Assembly: GCF_050315115.1 (NCBI RefSeq)
Contig: NZ_JBNPOJ010000014.1
Location: 1 to 44,559 of the forward strand
Length of the DNA: 44,559 nt
Origin: Peptoniphilus_A sp022767005
GTDB taxonomy: Bacteria; Bacillota; Clostridia; Tissierellales; Peptoniphilaceae
Direction: 5' to 3'
Shown here piece after piece: positions 6,624 to 14,546 of the stretch. The notes under the pieces were generated by a model. It searched no databases and had not been told where the DNA came from. It saw only the letters and a list, made by a program, of their open reading frames with translations. How positions within the stretch are numbered: the stretch's first letter is position 1; the number at the start of each line of letters is the position of its first letter. The translations under genes were made by a program, and so were the position numbers.

Positions 6624-7936
6624 ATAACTTCACCTACTAAATCATAATCTAAAGTATCAATAATTTTAACATTAACAAAATCATTAACTTCAAGATTTTT
6701 ATTTGATTCAATATATGTTACTCCGTCGATTTCAGGAGCATCCATATAAGTTCGTCCAATGTAATTATTTTCATCGATTTTTTCTTCAATTAATACTTCT
6801 AAAGTTTTATTAAGATTTTTTGAAAGAATTTTACTAGATATGTCACTTTGGATTTTCATAATTTCATCATTTCGACTTTGTTTTACCTCATCTGATATTT
6901 GATTTTCAAATGTAGATGCTTTTGTTCCGTATTCTTTAGAGTATTTAAAAACCCCAAGTTTATCAAATTTTGTTTCTTTAATAAAATCAATGAGTTCTTT
7001 AAAGTCTTCATCACTTTCTCCAGGAAAACCAACTATAAAAGTTGTTCTAATTACAATTTCTGGGATTGATTCACGTAAACTTTTAAGAGTTTTAATGATG
7101 TGATTTTTGCTAGTTTTTCTATTCATATTTTTTAAAACATTGTCAGAAATATGTTGAAGTGGCATATCAACATATTTTACTAATTTTTCATTAACCTTAA
7201 ATTCTTCGATTAATTCATCTGTAAAATGATCTGGATATAAATATAAAACTCGAATCCATTTTAAATCTTTTATTTTTGAAATTTCTTTAATTAAACTTGC
7301 AAGAGAATATTTTGAGTACAGGTCAATTCCATAATCAGTAGTGTTTTGTGCGATTAAAATAATTTCTCTTGCACCCTTACTTACTAAATATTCAACTTCA
7401 GAGTATATATCTTCAATTTTTCTAGATCTATTTTTGCCACGAAGTGAAGGAATAATGCAATAAGAGCAATTGTTATTGCAACCTTCAGAAATTTTCACAT
7501 ACTCAGTAGTATTTACGATTTCTTTTTTTATGCCCTCTATATAAGCAGAATTCAAATTATCAGTTTTTACAAACAAATCTCCTGCAAGACTTCTATCTAA
7601 AAGTTCATTTATATAATTTATATTACCAGTACCAATAATTCCATCTATTTCTGGAATTTCTTTTAATAGCTCTTCGGGATATCTTTGAGCTAAACAACCT
7701 GATAGAAGAACTTTTTTACATCTTCCTTCATTTTTATATTCCACAGATTCTAAAATAGTGTCAATGGATTCTTCTTTTGCAGCATCAATAAATCCACAAG
7801 TATTTACAATTAAAATATCGGCTTGACTGGCAGAATTTACCATTTTGTATTTTTCCTTATCCAAAAGTGAATACATCATGGATGAGTCAACATCATTCTT
7901 TGAGCAACCCAATGTAACTATATGCACATTATTCAT
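6620..7936 (-). CDS. rimO: Ribosomal protein S12 methylthiotransferase RimO
   Basis: This radical-SAM methylthiotransferase modifies a conserved aspartate of ribosomal protein S12. An N-terminal MTTase domain starts at NNVHIVTLGCSKNDVDS with the cluster cysteines C10 and C46-type positions. The radical-SAM motif GCNNNCSYC (CX3CX2C) is near residue 150, and a C-terminal TRAM domain follows (about 375-438). I place the start at ATG 7936 rather than the in-frame GTG at 7945, because AGGTG sits six bases upstream of the ATG. The start overlaps the end of the ftsK/spoIIIE gene by eight bases. RimO rather than MiaB is preferred from the TLGCSKNDVDS start and the location next to pgsA. Confidence 0.94.
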   Translation of the reverse strand: MNNVHIVTLGCSKNDVDSSMMYSLLDKEKYKMVNSASQADILIVNTCGFIDAAKEESIDTILESVEYKNEGRCKKVLLSGCLAQRYPEELLKEIPEIDGIIGTGNINYINELLDRSLAGDLFVKTDNLNSAYIEGIKKEIVNTTEYVKISEGCNNNCSYCIIPSLRGKNRSRKIEDIYSEVEYLVSKGAREIILIAQNTTDYGIDLYSKYSLASLIKEISKIKDLKWIRVLYLYPDHFTDELIEEFKVNEKLVKYVDMPLQHISDNVLKNMNRKTSKNHIIKTLKSLRESIPEIVIRTTFIVGFPGESDEDFKELIDFIKETKFDKLGVFKYSKEYGTKASTFENQISDEVKQSRNDEIMKIQSDISSKILSKNLNKTLEVLIEEKIDENNYIGRTYMDAPEIDGVTYIESNKNLEVNDFVNVKIIDTLDYDLVGEVI

Positions 7937-10319
7937 CTTTATCACCTAAAATTATATCTATTTCTTCCTTTGTTTTCAAAAGCTTTCTAGGCTTTGAACC
8001 TTCATGTGGACCAATTATGCCCATTTCTTCCATTTGATCTATGATTCTACCAGCTCTTGAATAACCCACTTTTAATTTTCTTTGAATGTAAGAAATGGAT
8101 GCTTGCTCATCGTTAACTACAAGTTCAACTGCATCTTTGAAAAGTAGATCTCTCTCTTCTTCGCCTTTTAATTTTTTGCTTTCAATAGCTTTCTCAATTT
8201 TTGATTCAACATTTACCCTTACTTCATTGTTGCTTTTTACAAAATCGACCACTCTTTCAACTTCGTTATCACTTATAAAAGCACCTTGTATTCTCTTAGG
8301 TTTTGGATACTTACTTGGATAAAATAGCATATCTCCCTTTCCAAGGAGTTTTTCAGCTCCACTCATATCGAGAATTGTCCTTGAATCAATAGATGATGCA
8401 ACTGCAAATGCAATACGTGAAGGGATATTTGCCTTGATTGTCCCTGTAATTACATCTACTGAAGGTCTTTGCGTAGCAAGAATTAGATGCATTCCAGCAG
8501 CTCTTGCCTTTTGTGCAAGTCTAGCAATATATTCTTCAATTTCCTTAGAGGCAACCATCATGAGATCCGCAAGTTCATCGACAATAATTAGGATTTTAGG
8601 AAGTTTTTCTTTCTCTCTTCCCTCTTCAACCATTTTTTTGTTGTAGCCCTTCAAGTCTCTCACGTGTTTCTCGGCAAAGGAAATATATCTTTTTTCCATT
8701 TCATCGACAGCCCAGTTAAGTGCAAAGGCTGCTTTTTTGGGATTAGTAACAACGTCGATTAAAAGATGTGGTATGCCATTATAGACACTAAGTTCAACAA
8801 CTTTTGGATCTATAAGCATAAGTTTTACATCCCTTGGAGAGGATTTATATATTACACTAGTGATTATTGAATTGATACATACTGATTTACCAGAACCAGT
8901 AGCACCAGCAATTAATAGATGAGGCATATCTTCCATGCCTGAAATTAATATATTTCCTTCAACATCCTTACCAAGAGTTAATGGTATATCTGAATTAATA
9001 GTTTTAAATTCATTAGAATCAATTAACTCTTTAAGACTAACAGCATCCTTTTCCTTATTTGGTACTTCAATACCAACTACATTTTTTCCAGGAATTGGTG
9101 CTTCTATACGAAGGTCAGAACTAGAAAGAGCCATGGCAATATTATCGTTTAGTCCAACTATTCTAGATAATTTAATTCCAGGAGCAGGTTTTAATTCGTA
9201 GGATGTTATTACAGGGCCACGATTTATTGCAACAACTTTAGATTCAATACCAAAGTTTCTCATAGTGTTTTCGATAATTTTTCCCTTTTCAATAATTTCG
9301 TCCTTAGAAAATCTACCCTTTGGGTTAGTTCTATCTAATAAAGCTATATCGGGATAAGTGTAGGTATATTCTTCTTTATTCTTATTTTCAATGTCATTTT
9401 TTATAGTATCAACAACATCTTCTTCAATTTCCTCATCTTGTAATTGAGTAATTATTTTAGAATTATTATCTTCTATAATTTCATTACTATTTTCTTTAAT
9501 TTTTTCAGATTCTTCTTCAATATTTTCTTCAGAATAATCTTTAATAACTAAGTTTTCTACAAATTCTTCTGTGTCCTTTGAATTTTCTTTAGCTTTTTTG
9601 AGTTCAATTTTTTCTTTCTTAAGATTTTCTTTTTCTAATTTCTTCTTTTCTTTTTCTTCTAATTTAATTTTTCTATCAGCTTTTTTTTCTTCTAATATTT
9701 TCTTTTTATCTTCAATGTATTCGCCCATATCTTCAATATATTCGCCCATATCTTCAATAAACATAATCATTTGGTCGATGTTTATTTTTATCATAAAGTA
9801 AAGTGAAGCAATAATTATTATCCCAAGAATTAAATAAGTACCAAGTGAACCTAAAAGTTTATATGAAAAAAATCCAAAGATTGCTCCAATTATACCACCA
9901 CTTCTAGTTATATCCATATACTCAGTTGATTTTATAATTCTTTCTATTAAAGTCATGTCCATTTCCTTGGATCCATCAAGGAAAATTAAAATGCACAAGA
10001 ATATTATAAGGGAACAAAGAATATACCTTCTCATATGAAATTTAGTAGCTTGAATATTAAACAATATTCCCCAAAAAATGAATAGTAGAGGAATAATAAA
10101 ATTTCCAGAACCAGTAATAACAGAAAATAATTTATATATTAAGGTACCAATTAGCCCCATTTTTTGACTGTATAGGCAAATGAAAAATACTATGCCTATT
10201 ACAATTAAAAATAGACCAATAATTTCTTTTCCAGAAGAAATACTTGAAGAAGTTTTTCTTCTTTTTTGAATATTTTTTTTATTTGAATTTTTTTTATTGT
10301 TTTTTTTGTTTTTTATCAA
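7929..10319 (-). CDS. ftsK: FtsK/SpoIIIE DNA translocase
   Basis: The membrane-anchored ATPase pumps chromosomal DNA through the closing septum. About four hydrophobic segments lie within residues 30-185. A long acidic and lysine-rich linker (about 190-340) carries a short tandem repeat (IEDMGEY twice). The motor follows with Walker A AGATGSGKS (about 470) and Walker B LIIVDELADL (about 577). A C-terminal winged-helix gamma domain (from about 715) should read KOPS/SRS-type sites. The best start is TTG at 10319, since GAGGTG (10332-10327) lies seven bases upstream; an in-frame ATG at 10334 overlaps that site and has no ribosome binding site of its own. The protein then has about 796 residues, a normal length. 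Confidence 0.95.
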   Translation of the reverse strand: MIKNKKNNKKNSNKKNIQKRRKTSSSISSGKEIIGLFLIVIGIVFFICLYSQKMGLIGTLIYKLFSVITGSGNFIIPLLFIFWGILFNIQATKFHMRRYILCSLIIFLCILIFLDGSKEMDMTLIERIIKSTEYMDITRSGGIIGAIFGFFSYKLLGSLGTYLILGIIIIASLYFMIKINIDQMIMFIEDMGEYIEDMGEYIEDKKKILEEKKADRKIKLEEKEKKKLEKENLKKEKIELKKAKENSKDTEEFVENLVIKDYSEENIEEESEKIKENSNEIIEDNNSKIITQLQDEEIEEDVVDTIKNDIENKNKEEYTYTYPDIALLDRTNPKGRFSKDEIIEKGKIIENTMRNFGIESKVVAINRGPVITSYELKPAPGIKLSRIVGLNDNIAMALSSSDLRIEAPIPGKNVVGIEVPNKEKDAVSLKELIDSNEFKTINSDIPLTLGKDVEGNILISGMEDMPHLLIAGATGSGKSVCINSIITSVIYKSSPRDVKLMLIDPKVVELSVYNGIPHLLIDVVTNPKKAAFALNWAVDEMEKRYISFAEKHVRDLKGYNKKMVEEGREKEKLPKILIIVDELADLMMVASKEIEEYIARLAQKARAAGMHLILATQRPSVDVITGTIKANIPSRIAFAVASSIDSRTILDMSGAEKLLGKGDMLFYPSKYPKPKRIQGAFISDNEVERVVDFVKSNNEVRVNVESKIEKAIESKKLKGEEERDLLFKDAVELVVNDEQASISYIQRKLKVGYSRAGRIIDQMEEMGIIGPHEGSKPRKLLKTKEEIDIILGDKDE
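9709..9759. repeat. 21-bp tandem repeat in the ftsK linker
   Basis: Two adjacent 21-bp units (9709-9729 and 9730-9750) differ at one base and are followed by the first nine bases of a third copy. They encode a duplicated seven-residue block IEDMGEY in the cytoplasmic linker just after the last membrane segment. The unit length is a multiple of three, so copy-number change would keep the frame. Confidence 0.85.
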
Positions 10320-10326
10320 GAGAAAG

Positions 10327-10347
10327 CACCTCATTAATATTATAACA
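10327..10347 (-). promoter_or_regulatory. Possible extended -10 promoter and decisive RBS for ftsK
   Basis: On the minus strand TGTTATAAT (extended -10; TATAAT at 10344-10339) lies just after the dut stop and is followed by GAGGTG (10332-10327) and the TTG start. No convincing -35 is visible 17 bases upstream (TGGCGT). Transcription from here would begin very close to the Shine-Dalgarno. The ribosome binding site is firm; the promoter is tentative. Confidence 0.35.
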
Positions 10348-10357
10348 ATTTGTCATC

Positions 10358-10789
10358 TTAAACGCCAGTATGACCAAATCCTCCAGTGCTTCTTTCTGTA
10401 TCACTTATCTCTTCAACTTCAACAATTTCTGGAGTTTCAATTTTCATAAAGACAATTTGTGCAATTCTCTCACCGTCTTTAATAATAACTTTTTCATTAC
10501 TCATGTTAATCAAAATTACTTTTAATTCTCCACGGTAGTCTGAATCGATTGTTCCTATTCCGTTTGGAAGACCTAGACCTTTTTTTAAGGCAAGACCAGA
10601 TCTTGCCCTAACTTGAGCTTCGTATCCTTTATCAAATTCAAGAAATAATCCCGTAGGAACTAATACTCTATCAAGTGGTTTTAATACTATATCTTCGTCA
10701 AGATTTGCCCTCAAATCCATTCCTGAAGAACCTTCAGTTTCGTATTTAGGAAGTGGATGCTTACTTTTATTTATAATTTTTAATTTCAT
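10358..10789 (-). CDS. dut: dUTP diphosphatase (dUTPase)
   Basis: The trimeric dUTPase hydrolyses dUTP to dUMP and pyrophosphate, keeping uracil out of DNA and feeding dTMP synthesis. All five family motifs are visible: GSSGMDLRA, RSGLALKKG, GTIDSDYRGELKV, RIAQIVF, and the C-terminal RSTGGFGHTG arm that closes over the substrate. I choose ATG 10789 (143 residues) because AAAGGGG lies five bases upstream. The longer frame beginning at 10813 starts inside the terminator hairpin of pnp. The gene has no room for a promoter after that terminator, so it depends on read-through from pnp or a promoter inside it. Confidence 0.95.
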   Translation of the reverse strand: MKLKIINKSKHPLPKYETEGSSGMDLRANLDEDIVLKPLDRVLVPTGLFLEFDKGYEAQVRARSGLALKKGLGLPNGIGTIDSDYRGELKVILINMSNEKVIIKDGERIAQIVFMKIETPEIVEVEEISDTERSTGGFGHTGV

Positions 10790-10800
10790 AAATTCCCCTT

Positions 10801-10833
10801 TAAAAAATCGCATTAAAATAAATCTTAATGCGA
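10801..10833 (-). terminator. Intrinsic terminator between pnp and dut
   Basis: A perfect 9-bp stem (808-816 with 825-833, counting from 10000) closes an eight-base loop and is followed on the minus strand by six T residues (10807-10802). The dut Shine-Dalgarno begins immediately after the T-run. Confidence 0.8.
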
Positions 10834-10845
10834 CTAAAAAATTAT

Positions 10846-12951
10846 TTATTTATCTTCTGTCTTTTCATCTTCTCTTTTTATAAGAGCTTTTCTTGAAAGT
10901 GAAATTTTTCCAGTATCTTCAGATATTTCGATAACTTTAACTTCAACAGTGTCGCCAACTTTTAAAACGTCTTCAACATTATTTGTTCTTTCATGAGCAA
11001 TTTCAGAAATATGAAGAAGCCCTTCAGTTCCCTTTTTAATTTCAACAAAGGCACCGAATTTAACTATCTTTTTAACCTTACCTGTATAAACATCACCAAC
11101 TTCAATGTCTTTTACAATGTCTTCTATGATGGCAATAGCCTCTTTAGCTTTTTCATCGCTTTCAGAAAGTATAGAAATTCTTCCATCATCGTCGATATCG
11201 ATTTTAACGCCAGTTTGTTCAATAATTTTATTAATTATTTTTCCACCGGCACCTATTACTTCACCAATTCTTTCAGGATCAATAGAAATCATGTGAATAA
11301 TTGGGGCGTATTTAGAAAGCTTAGACCTTGGTTTGTCAATAGTTTTAGCTAAGTGATCAAGAATCTCAATTCTTGCAACTTTAGCTCTTTCAAGTGCAAC
11401 TTCAAGGATTTCTTTTTTAATTCCTTCGACTTTAATATCCATTTGAATAGCTGTAATTCCCTCGCGAGTTCCAGCTACTTTAAAGTCCATATCTCCAAAA
11501 TGATCTTCAAGTCCTTGAATATCTGTTAAAATTTTTATGACACCATTTTCTTCAATAAGTCCCATTGCAATACCAGCTACGGGTGCTTTAATAGGAACAC
11601 CTGCGTCCATAAGAGCTAGAGTAGATCCACAAATTGATGCTTGAGAAGAAGAGCCATTAGATGATAAAACTTCAGAAACAACTCTAATTGTATATGGGAA
11701 AGTTTCACTATCAGGAATTACAGGTTTGAGAGCTCTTTCGGCAAGAGCGCCGTGACCAATTTCACGTCTACCAGGGGATCTTGATGGTTTAGTATCACCA
11801 ACGCAGAATCCTGGAAAATTGTAGTGATGAATATATCTTTTTGGCTTGTCATCTCCAAGACCATCAATAACTTGTTCTTCAGAAATTGCACCGAGAGTTG
11901 CAATTGATAACACTTGAGTTTGTCCTCTAGTAAATAGTCCTGATCCGTGAGTTCTTGGTAAAATTCCAACTTCAGAAGAAAGAGGTCTTATTTCTGTAAG
12001 TTTTCTATCGTCAGGTCTTCTTTCCTCTTCAAGTATTCCTCTCCTAACTTCATTTACTTCAATTTCTTCTAAAGCAAATTCAACGTCTTTTGCATTTTCT
12101 TCCATAAGATCTTTAAAATGTTCTCTTATGTCATTTTTTGCAGCTTCAGTTTTTTCAACTCTTGTGATTTTATCTTTTTGTCTTATTGCGTCAATTAATA
12201 AATCTTTGCCATATTCTTTAACTTTAGCAACAATTTCTTCGTCAGCTTTAAATACCTCGTATTCAGCTTTTTCTTTTCCAACTTCTGAAGTAATTTTATT
12301 TACAAAGGTACAAATGTCTTTAATAACTTCATGACCTTCTAAAATAGCCTCCAACATTTCAGCTTCACTTACTTCTTGTGCACCGGCTTCAACCATCATA
12401 ATAGCGGTTTCAGTGCCAGAAAGAGATAAATTAATTCTGGAATTGTTTCTCTCTTCTTCATTAGGATTTATAATGTATTTTCCATCAATAAAACCAACTT
12501 CAACAGATCCAGTAGGTCCGTCAAAAGGAATATCAGAGATAGAAAGAGCAATAGAAGAACCTATCATAGCAACAATTTCAGGTGAGTGATCTTGATCAAC
12601 ACATAATACTGTTGCAACAATTTGTACATCATTTCTATATCCCTCAGGGAAAAGAGGTCTAAGAGGCCTGTCGATTAATCTGGCAGATAGAGTAGCTTTT
12701 TCGCTTGGTCTTCCTTCACGTTTAATGAATCCACCAGGAATTTTCCCAACAGCATACATCTTTTCTTCATAATCTACACTTAGAGGAAAAAAGTCGATTC
12801 CCTCTCTTGGCTTAGATGAAGCTGTAGCTGTAACTAGGACAACAGTATCTCCATATTGTACTAAACAAGCACCATTAGCTTGTTCTGCAACTTTTCCAAT
12901 TGTAACTTTTAATTGGGAACCTGCAAGATCCATAGTATAAGTTTTTTCCAT
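10846..12951 (-). CDS. pnp: Polyribonucleotide nucleotidyltransferase (PNPase)
   Basis: The 701-residue phosphorolytic 3'-5' exoribonuclease degrades mRNA and has the complete family layout. Two RNase PH-like domains (about 1-230 and 310-545) flank a helical linker. A KH domain (about 553-612, IGEVIGAGGKIINKI) and an S1 domain (about 620-690, GDVYTGKVKKIVKFGAFVEI) follow. The length is typical. It starts at ATG with GGAGG eight bases upstream. It lies directly after rpsO, the arrangement found in most bacteria, with a GC-rich hairpin between them. Confidence 0.98.
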   Translation of the reverse strand: MEKTYTMDLAGSQLKVTIGKVAEQANGACLVQYGDTVVLVTATASSKPREGIDFFPLSVDYEEKMYAVGKIPGGFIKREGRPSEKATLSARLIDRPLRPLFPEGYRNDVQIVATVLCVDQDHSPEIVAMIGSSIALSISDIPFDGPTGSVEVGFIDGKYIINPNEEERNNSRINLSLSGTETAIMMVEAGAQEVSEAEMLEAILEGHEVIKDICTFVNKITSEVGKEKAEYEVFKADEEIVAKVKEYGKDLLIDAIRQKDKITRVEKTEAAKNDIREHFKDLMEENAKDVEFALEEIEVNEVRRGILEEERRPDDRKLTEIRPLSSEVGILPRTHGSGLFTRGQTQVLSIATLGAISEEQVIDGLGDDKPKRYIHHYNFPGFCVGDTKPSRSPGRREIGHGALAERALKPVIPDSETFPYTIRVVSEVLSSNGSSSQASICGSTLALMDAGVPIKAPVAGIAMGLIEENGVIKILTDIQGLEDHFGDMDFKVAGTREGITAIQMDIKVEGIKKEILEVALERAKVARIEILDHLAKTIDKPRSKLSKYAPIIHMISIDPERIGEVIGAGGKIINKIIEQTGVKIDIDDDGRISILSESDEKAKEAIAIIEDIVKDIEVGDVYTGKVKKIVKFGAFVEIKKGTEGLLHISEIAHERTNNVEDVLKVGDTVEVKVIEISEDTGKISLSRKALIKREDEKTEDK

Positions 12952-12966
12952 TATTTCCTCCTTCTA

Positions 12967-12991
12967 ATAAGAAAGAGCGGAATTACCGCTC
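12967..12991 (-). terminator. GC-rich hairpin between rpsO and pnp
   Basis: GAGCGG (12975-12980) pairs with CCGCTC (12986-12991) around a five-base loop, followed on the minus strand by TTTCTTATT. The T-run is interrupted, so it may be a partial terminator or an RNA-processing site. A hairpin between rpsO and pnp is also known in E. coli. Confidence 0.6.
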
Positions 12992-12994
12992 CTA

Positions 12995-13261
12995 CTATCC
13001 TCTTATTTGTAGTTTTTTAATAAGTGTACGATATCTTTCTATATCACTGTTTTTTAAATATCTTAATAAATTTCTTCTTTTACCAACCATTTTAAGAAGT
13101 CCTCTTCTTGAGTGATGGTCTTTCTTATGAATTCTTAGATGTTCATTTAAATCATTAATTCTTCTAGTAAGAATTGCAATTTGTACCTCTGGTGAACCAG
13201 TATCACCTTCATGAGTCTTAAATTCATCAATAATAATCTTTTTAATATTTGGTTCTAGCAT
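12995..13261 (-). CDS. rpsO: 30S ribosomal protein S15
   Basis: The 88-residue S15 is of normal length. It binds 16S rRNA early in 30S assembly. The family signature is clear (DTGSPEVQIAILTRRINDLNEHLRIHKKDHHSRRGLLKMVGKRRNLLRYL). The ATG has AGGAGG seven bases upstream. A good extended -10 promoter (13344-13372) drives it. Originally that promoter began one base after the ribF stop codon; an insertion sequence now separates the two genes. Confidence 0.98.
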   Translation of the reverse strand: MLEPNIKKIIIDEFKTHEGDTGSPEVQIAILTRRINDLNEHLRIHKKDHHSRRGLLKMVGKRRNLLRYLKNSDIERYRTLIKKLQIRG

Positions 13262-13337
13262 ATTTTCCTCCTAATTTTTAATAAAGCTAATCAAAGTACA
13301 CGTCGAGGAGCGTCGAACTGTGAATAGCTATTTAACC
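13262..13337 (-). promoter_or_regulatory. rpsO 5' leader, possibly structured
   Basis: The roughly 75-base untranslated leader contains a GC-rich block (13301-13320, including two CGACG copies on the minus strand) that stands out in this AT-rich DNA. Distal segments AGCTA and TAGCT could pair around it. S15 autoregulatory leaders are known in several bacteria, but I cannot match this one to a specific class. Confidence 0.35.
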
Positions 13338-13343
13338 TTATAT

Positions 13344-13372
13344 ATCTTATCATATAATGCTTAAAATGTAAA
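13344..13372 (-). promoter_or_regulatory. rpsO promoter (extended -10)
   Basis: The -35 TTTACA (13372-13367), a 17-base spacer and the extended -10 TGATAAGAT (TAAGAT at 13349-13344) give a convincing sigma-70 promoter. Its -35 starts only 31 bases from the edge of the insertion sequence, so the insertion spared it. Confidence 0.75.
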
Positions 13373-13373
13373 G

Positions 13374-13402
13374 TTATCTATTCCTTGTAATCAAAACATC
13401 TT
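13374..13402 (-). pseudogene. ribF: Orphaned original 3' end of ribF and left 27-bp direct repeat
   Basis: Positions 13376-13402 repeat exactly the 27 bases at 14579-14605 inside ribF. Read in the ribF frame this copy encodes DVLITRNR and then TAA (13376-13374), which must be the original ribF stop. The copy was cut off from its gene by the insertion sequence. Confidence 0.88.
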
Positions 13403-13428
13403 CTTAACTGTCAAGACATATGTTACAC
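13403..13428 (+). repeat. Left terminal inverted repeat of the insertion sequence
   Basis: This 26-bp end matches the reverse complement of 14553-14578, with a perfect 15-bp block at 13413-13427. The outermost bases differ between the ends; the boundary is set by the direct repeat. Confidence 0.8.
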
Positions 13429-13474
13429 TTTTTGTACCCCAATACAATTTCTTCAAAAGCTTTTATATATTAGC

Positions 13475-13546
13475 TAGAACTTAATGAATGATTGTCAAGG
13501 GCTTTAGAGCGTTAGCGTCCCTTGACCAAGAATGAATTAAGTTCTA
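13475..13546 (-). repeat. Long imperfect hairpin downstream of the transposase gene
   Basis: An outer perfect 11-bp stem (13475-13485 with 13536-13546) and an inner perfect 8-bp stem (13494-13501 with 13519-13526) are joined by a short internal loop, giving a hairpin of about 72 bases. It begins five bases after the transposase stop. It lacks a T-run, so it may act as an RNA-stabilising or terminator-like element, or as a structural feature of the element. Confidence 0.75.
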
Positions 13547-13551
13547 TAATC

Positions 13552-14481
13552 TCAGGAAGCTTTTTGAAGATTATATTCTTTTATTATTTCATTTGGACTC
13601 TTAAATTTTAATACATATTTTGCTGTGCTATTGTATTGTGTTTCATGTTTTTTTATTGCTCTTTTTAACTGTTTTTCACTGGTAAATACTGCTCTTGCGT
13701 AAATTATTTTTTCATCTTCTCTATGACTTCTTTCTACTTTCCCGTTTTGCCATGGTGAGTATGGTCTTGTTCTTTTTATATCTATTCCAAGCTTTTCTGC
13801 TACTTTTTGAAACTTAGATATTTTATTTGTTTTGTCAATGTCATTAACAAATTCATACCCGTTATCCACTTGTATTGTTTTTATTTTAAATCCCATTTCG
13901 GTTTCTAATGTTTTTAGGAATTTTGAAGTTTCATAGGTGCTTTTTTCTTTTACTATTTTTAATATTCTTTTTCTGGAATATTCATCTATTGCTGTTATTT
14001 GATAATATTTATTTCCATATGTGGGGAATCTTATGCAGCTTTCTGGTACATATTTTATGTCTATTTGCACTTTTTCTCCGGGATATTTTCCATCTAATCC
14101 TATATATCTTGTGTAGCTTTGACGCTTGATTTTTGGCTTTTTAAATCCATATTTGCGTATTTGCCTACACATATTCCCAAAAGATCTTTCATAGCCCTTA
14201 GATTTGCATCTGACATATACTTCTGCCAATCCATAGACTCCTATTTCTTTATACATTCTTTCAATTAACTCTAATTCTTCTTTTTTGTGGGCTTTTGGGC
14301 TTGTTTTTGGGCGTCTAGATCTTAATGCTAAACTTCTTACATTTCCATCGTATTTTTTTAACTGTCTATATACAAATTGACGATTAGTATGATATCTTCT
14401 TGCAGCTTTAGTAACACCATGTTTAAGTGCATATTCACATAATATTTGACGAAATCTCATTTCTTCTGTTATTATTGACAT
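13552..14481 (-). CDS. DDE (rve-fold) transposase of the insertion sequence
   Basis: The 309-residue transposase has an N-terminal helix-turn-helix (about 13-43, GVTKAARRYHTNRQFVYRQLKKY) and a second helical DNA-binding region. An integrase-core catalytic domain follows with D141 (VQIDIKYVP), D206 (QVDNGYEF) and E250 (PWQNGKVERSHR). The catalytic triad is complete, so it is probably functional. The family is closest in motif style to IS481/IS3 ORF-B, but here the HTH and catalytic domain are in one frame with no programmed frameshift. The ATG has AAAGGAG nine bases upstream, but both lie inside an inverted repeat (14480-14542) that could block translation of read-through transcripts. Confidence 0.93.
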   Translation of the reverse strand: MSIITEEMRFRQILCEYALKHGVTKAARRYHTNRQFVYRQLKKYDGNVRSLALRSRRPKTSPKAHKKEELELIERMYKEIGVYGLAEVYVRCKSKGYERSFGNMCRQIRKYGFKKPKIKRQSYTRYIGLDGKYPGEKVQIDIKYVPESCIRFPTYGNKYYQITAIDEYSRKRILKIVKEKSTYETSKFLKTLETEMGFKIKTIQVDNGYEFVNDIDKTNKISKFQKVAEKLGIDIKRTRPYSPWQNGKVERSHREDEKIIYARAVFTSEKQLKRAIKKHETQYNSTAKYVLKFKSPNEIIKEYNLQKAS

Positions 14482-14542
14482 AGAGAGGGCTCCTTTCGAT
14501 ACTTTTTTTGCTTATTATATTGTATCAGAAGTACCTCTCTAT
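14480..14542 (-). promoter_or_regulatory. Start-codon-sequestering hairpin of the transposase gene
   Basis: On the minus strand ATAGAGAGG (14542-14534) can pair with CCTCTCTAT (14488-14480), whose last bases are the first bases of the transposase ATG. An inner stem pairs 14522-14526 with 14498-14502. The Shine-Dalgarno (14496-14490) is caught in the internal loop. The element's own -10 (14519-14514) lies between the arms, so its transcript would lack the left arm and remain translatable. Confidence 0.7.
14514..14519 (-). promoter_or_regulatory. -10 box of the transposase promoter
   Basis: TATAAT on the minus strand lies 33 bases before the transposase ATG. An overlapping extended -10 (TGATACAAT) is four bases further upstream. 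No good -35 is visible, so the promoter may be weak, as is usual for insertion sequences. Confidence 0.45.
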
Positions 14543-14546
14543 TTTT

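Noticed and set aside
13295..13325. tRNA-like sequence (GTTCGA) in the rpsO leader
   Set aside because: No acceptor or anticodon stems can be formed around it; it is a leader RNA segment.
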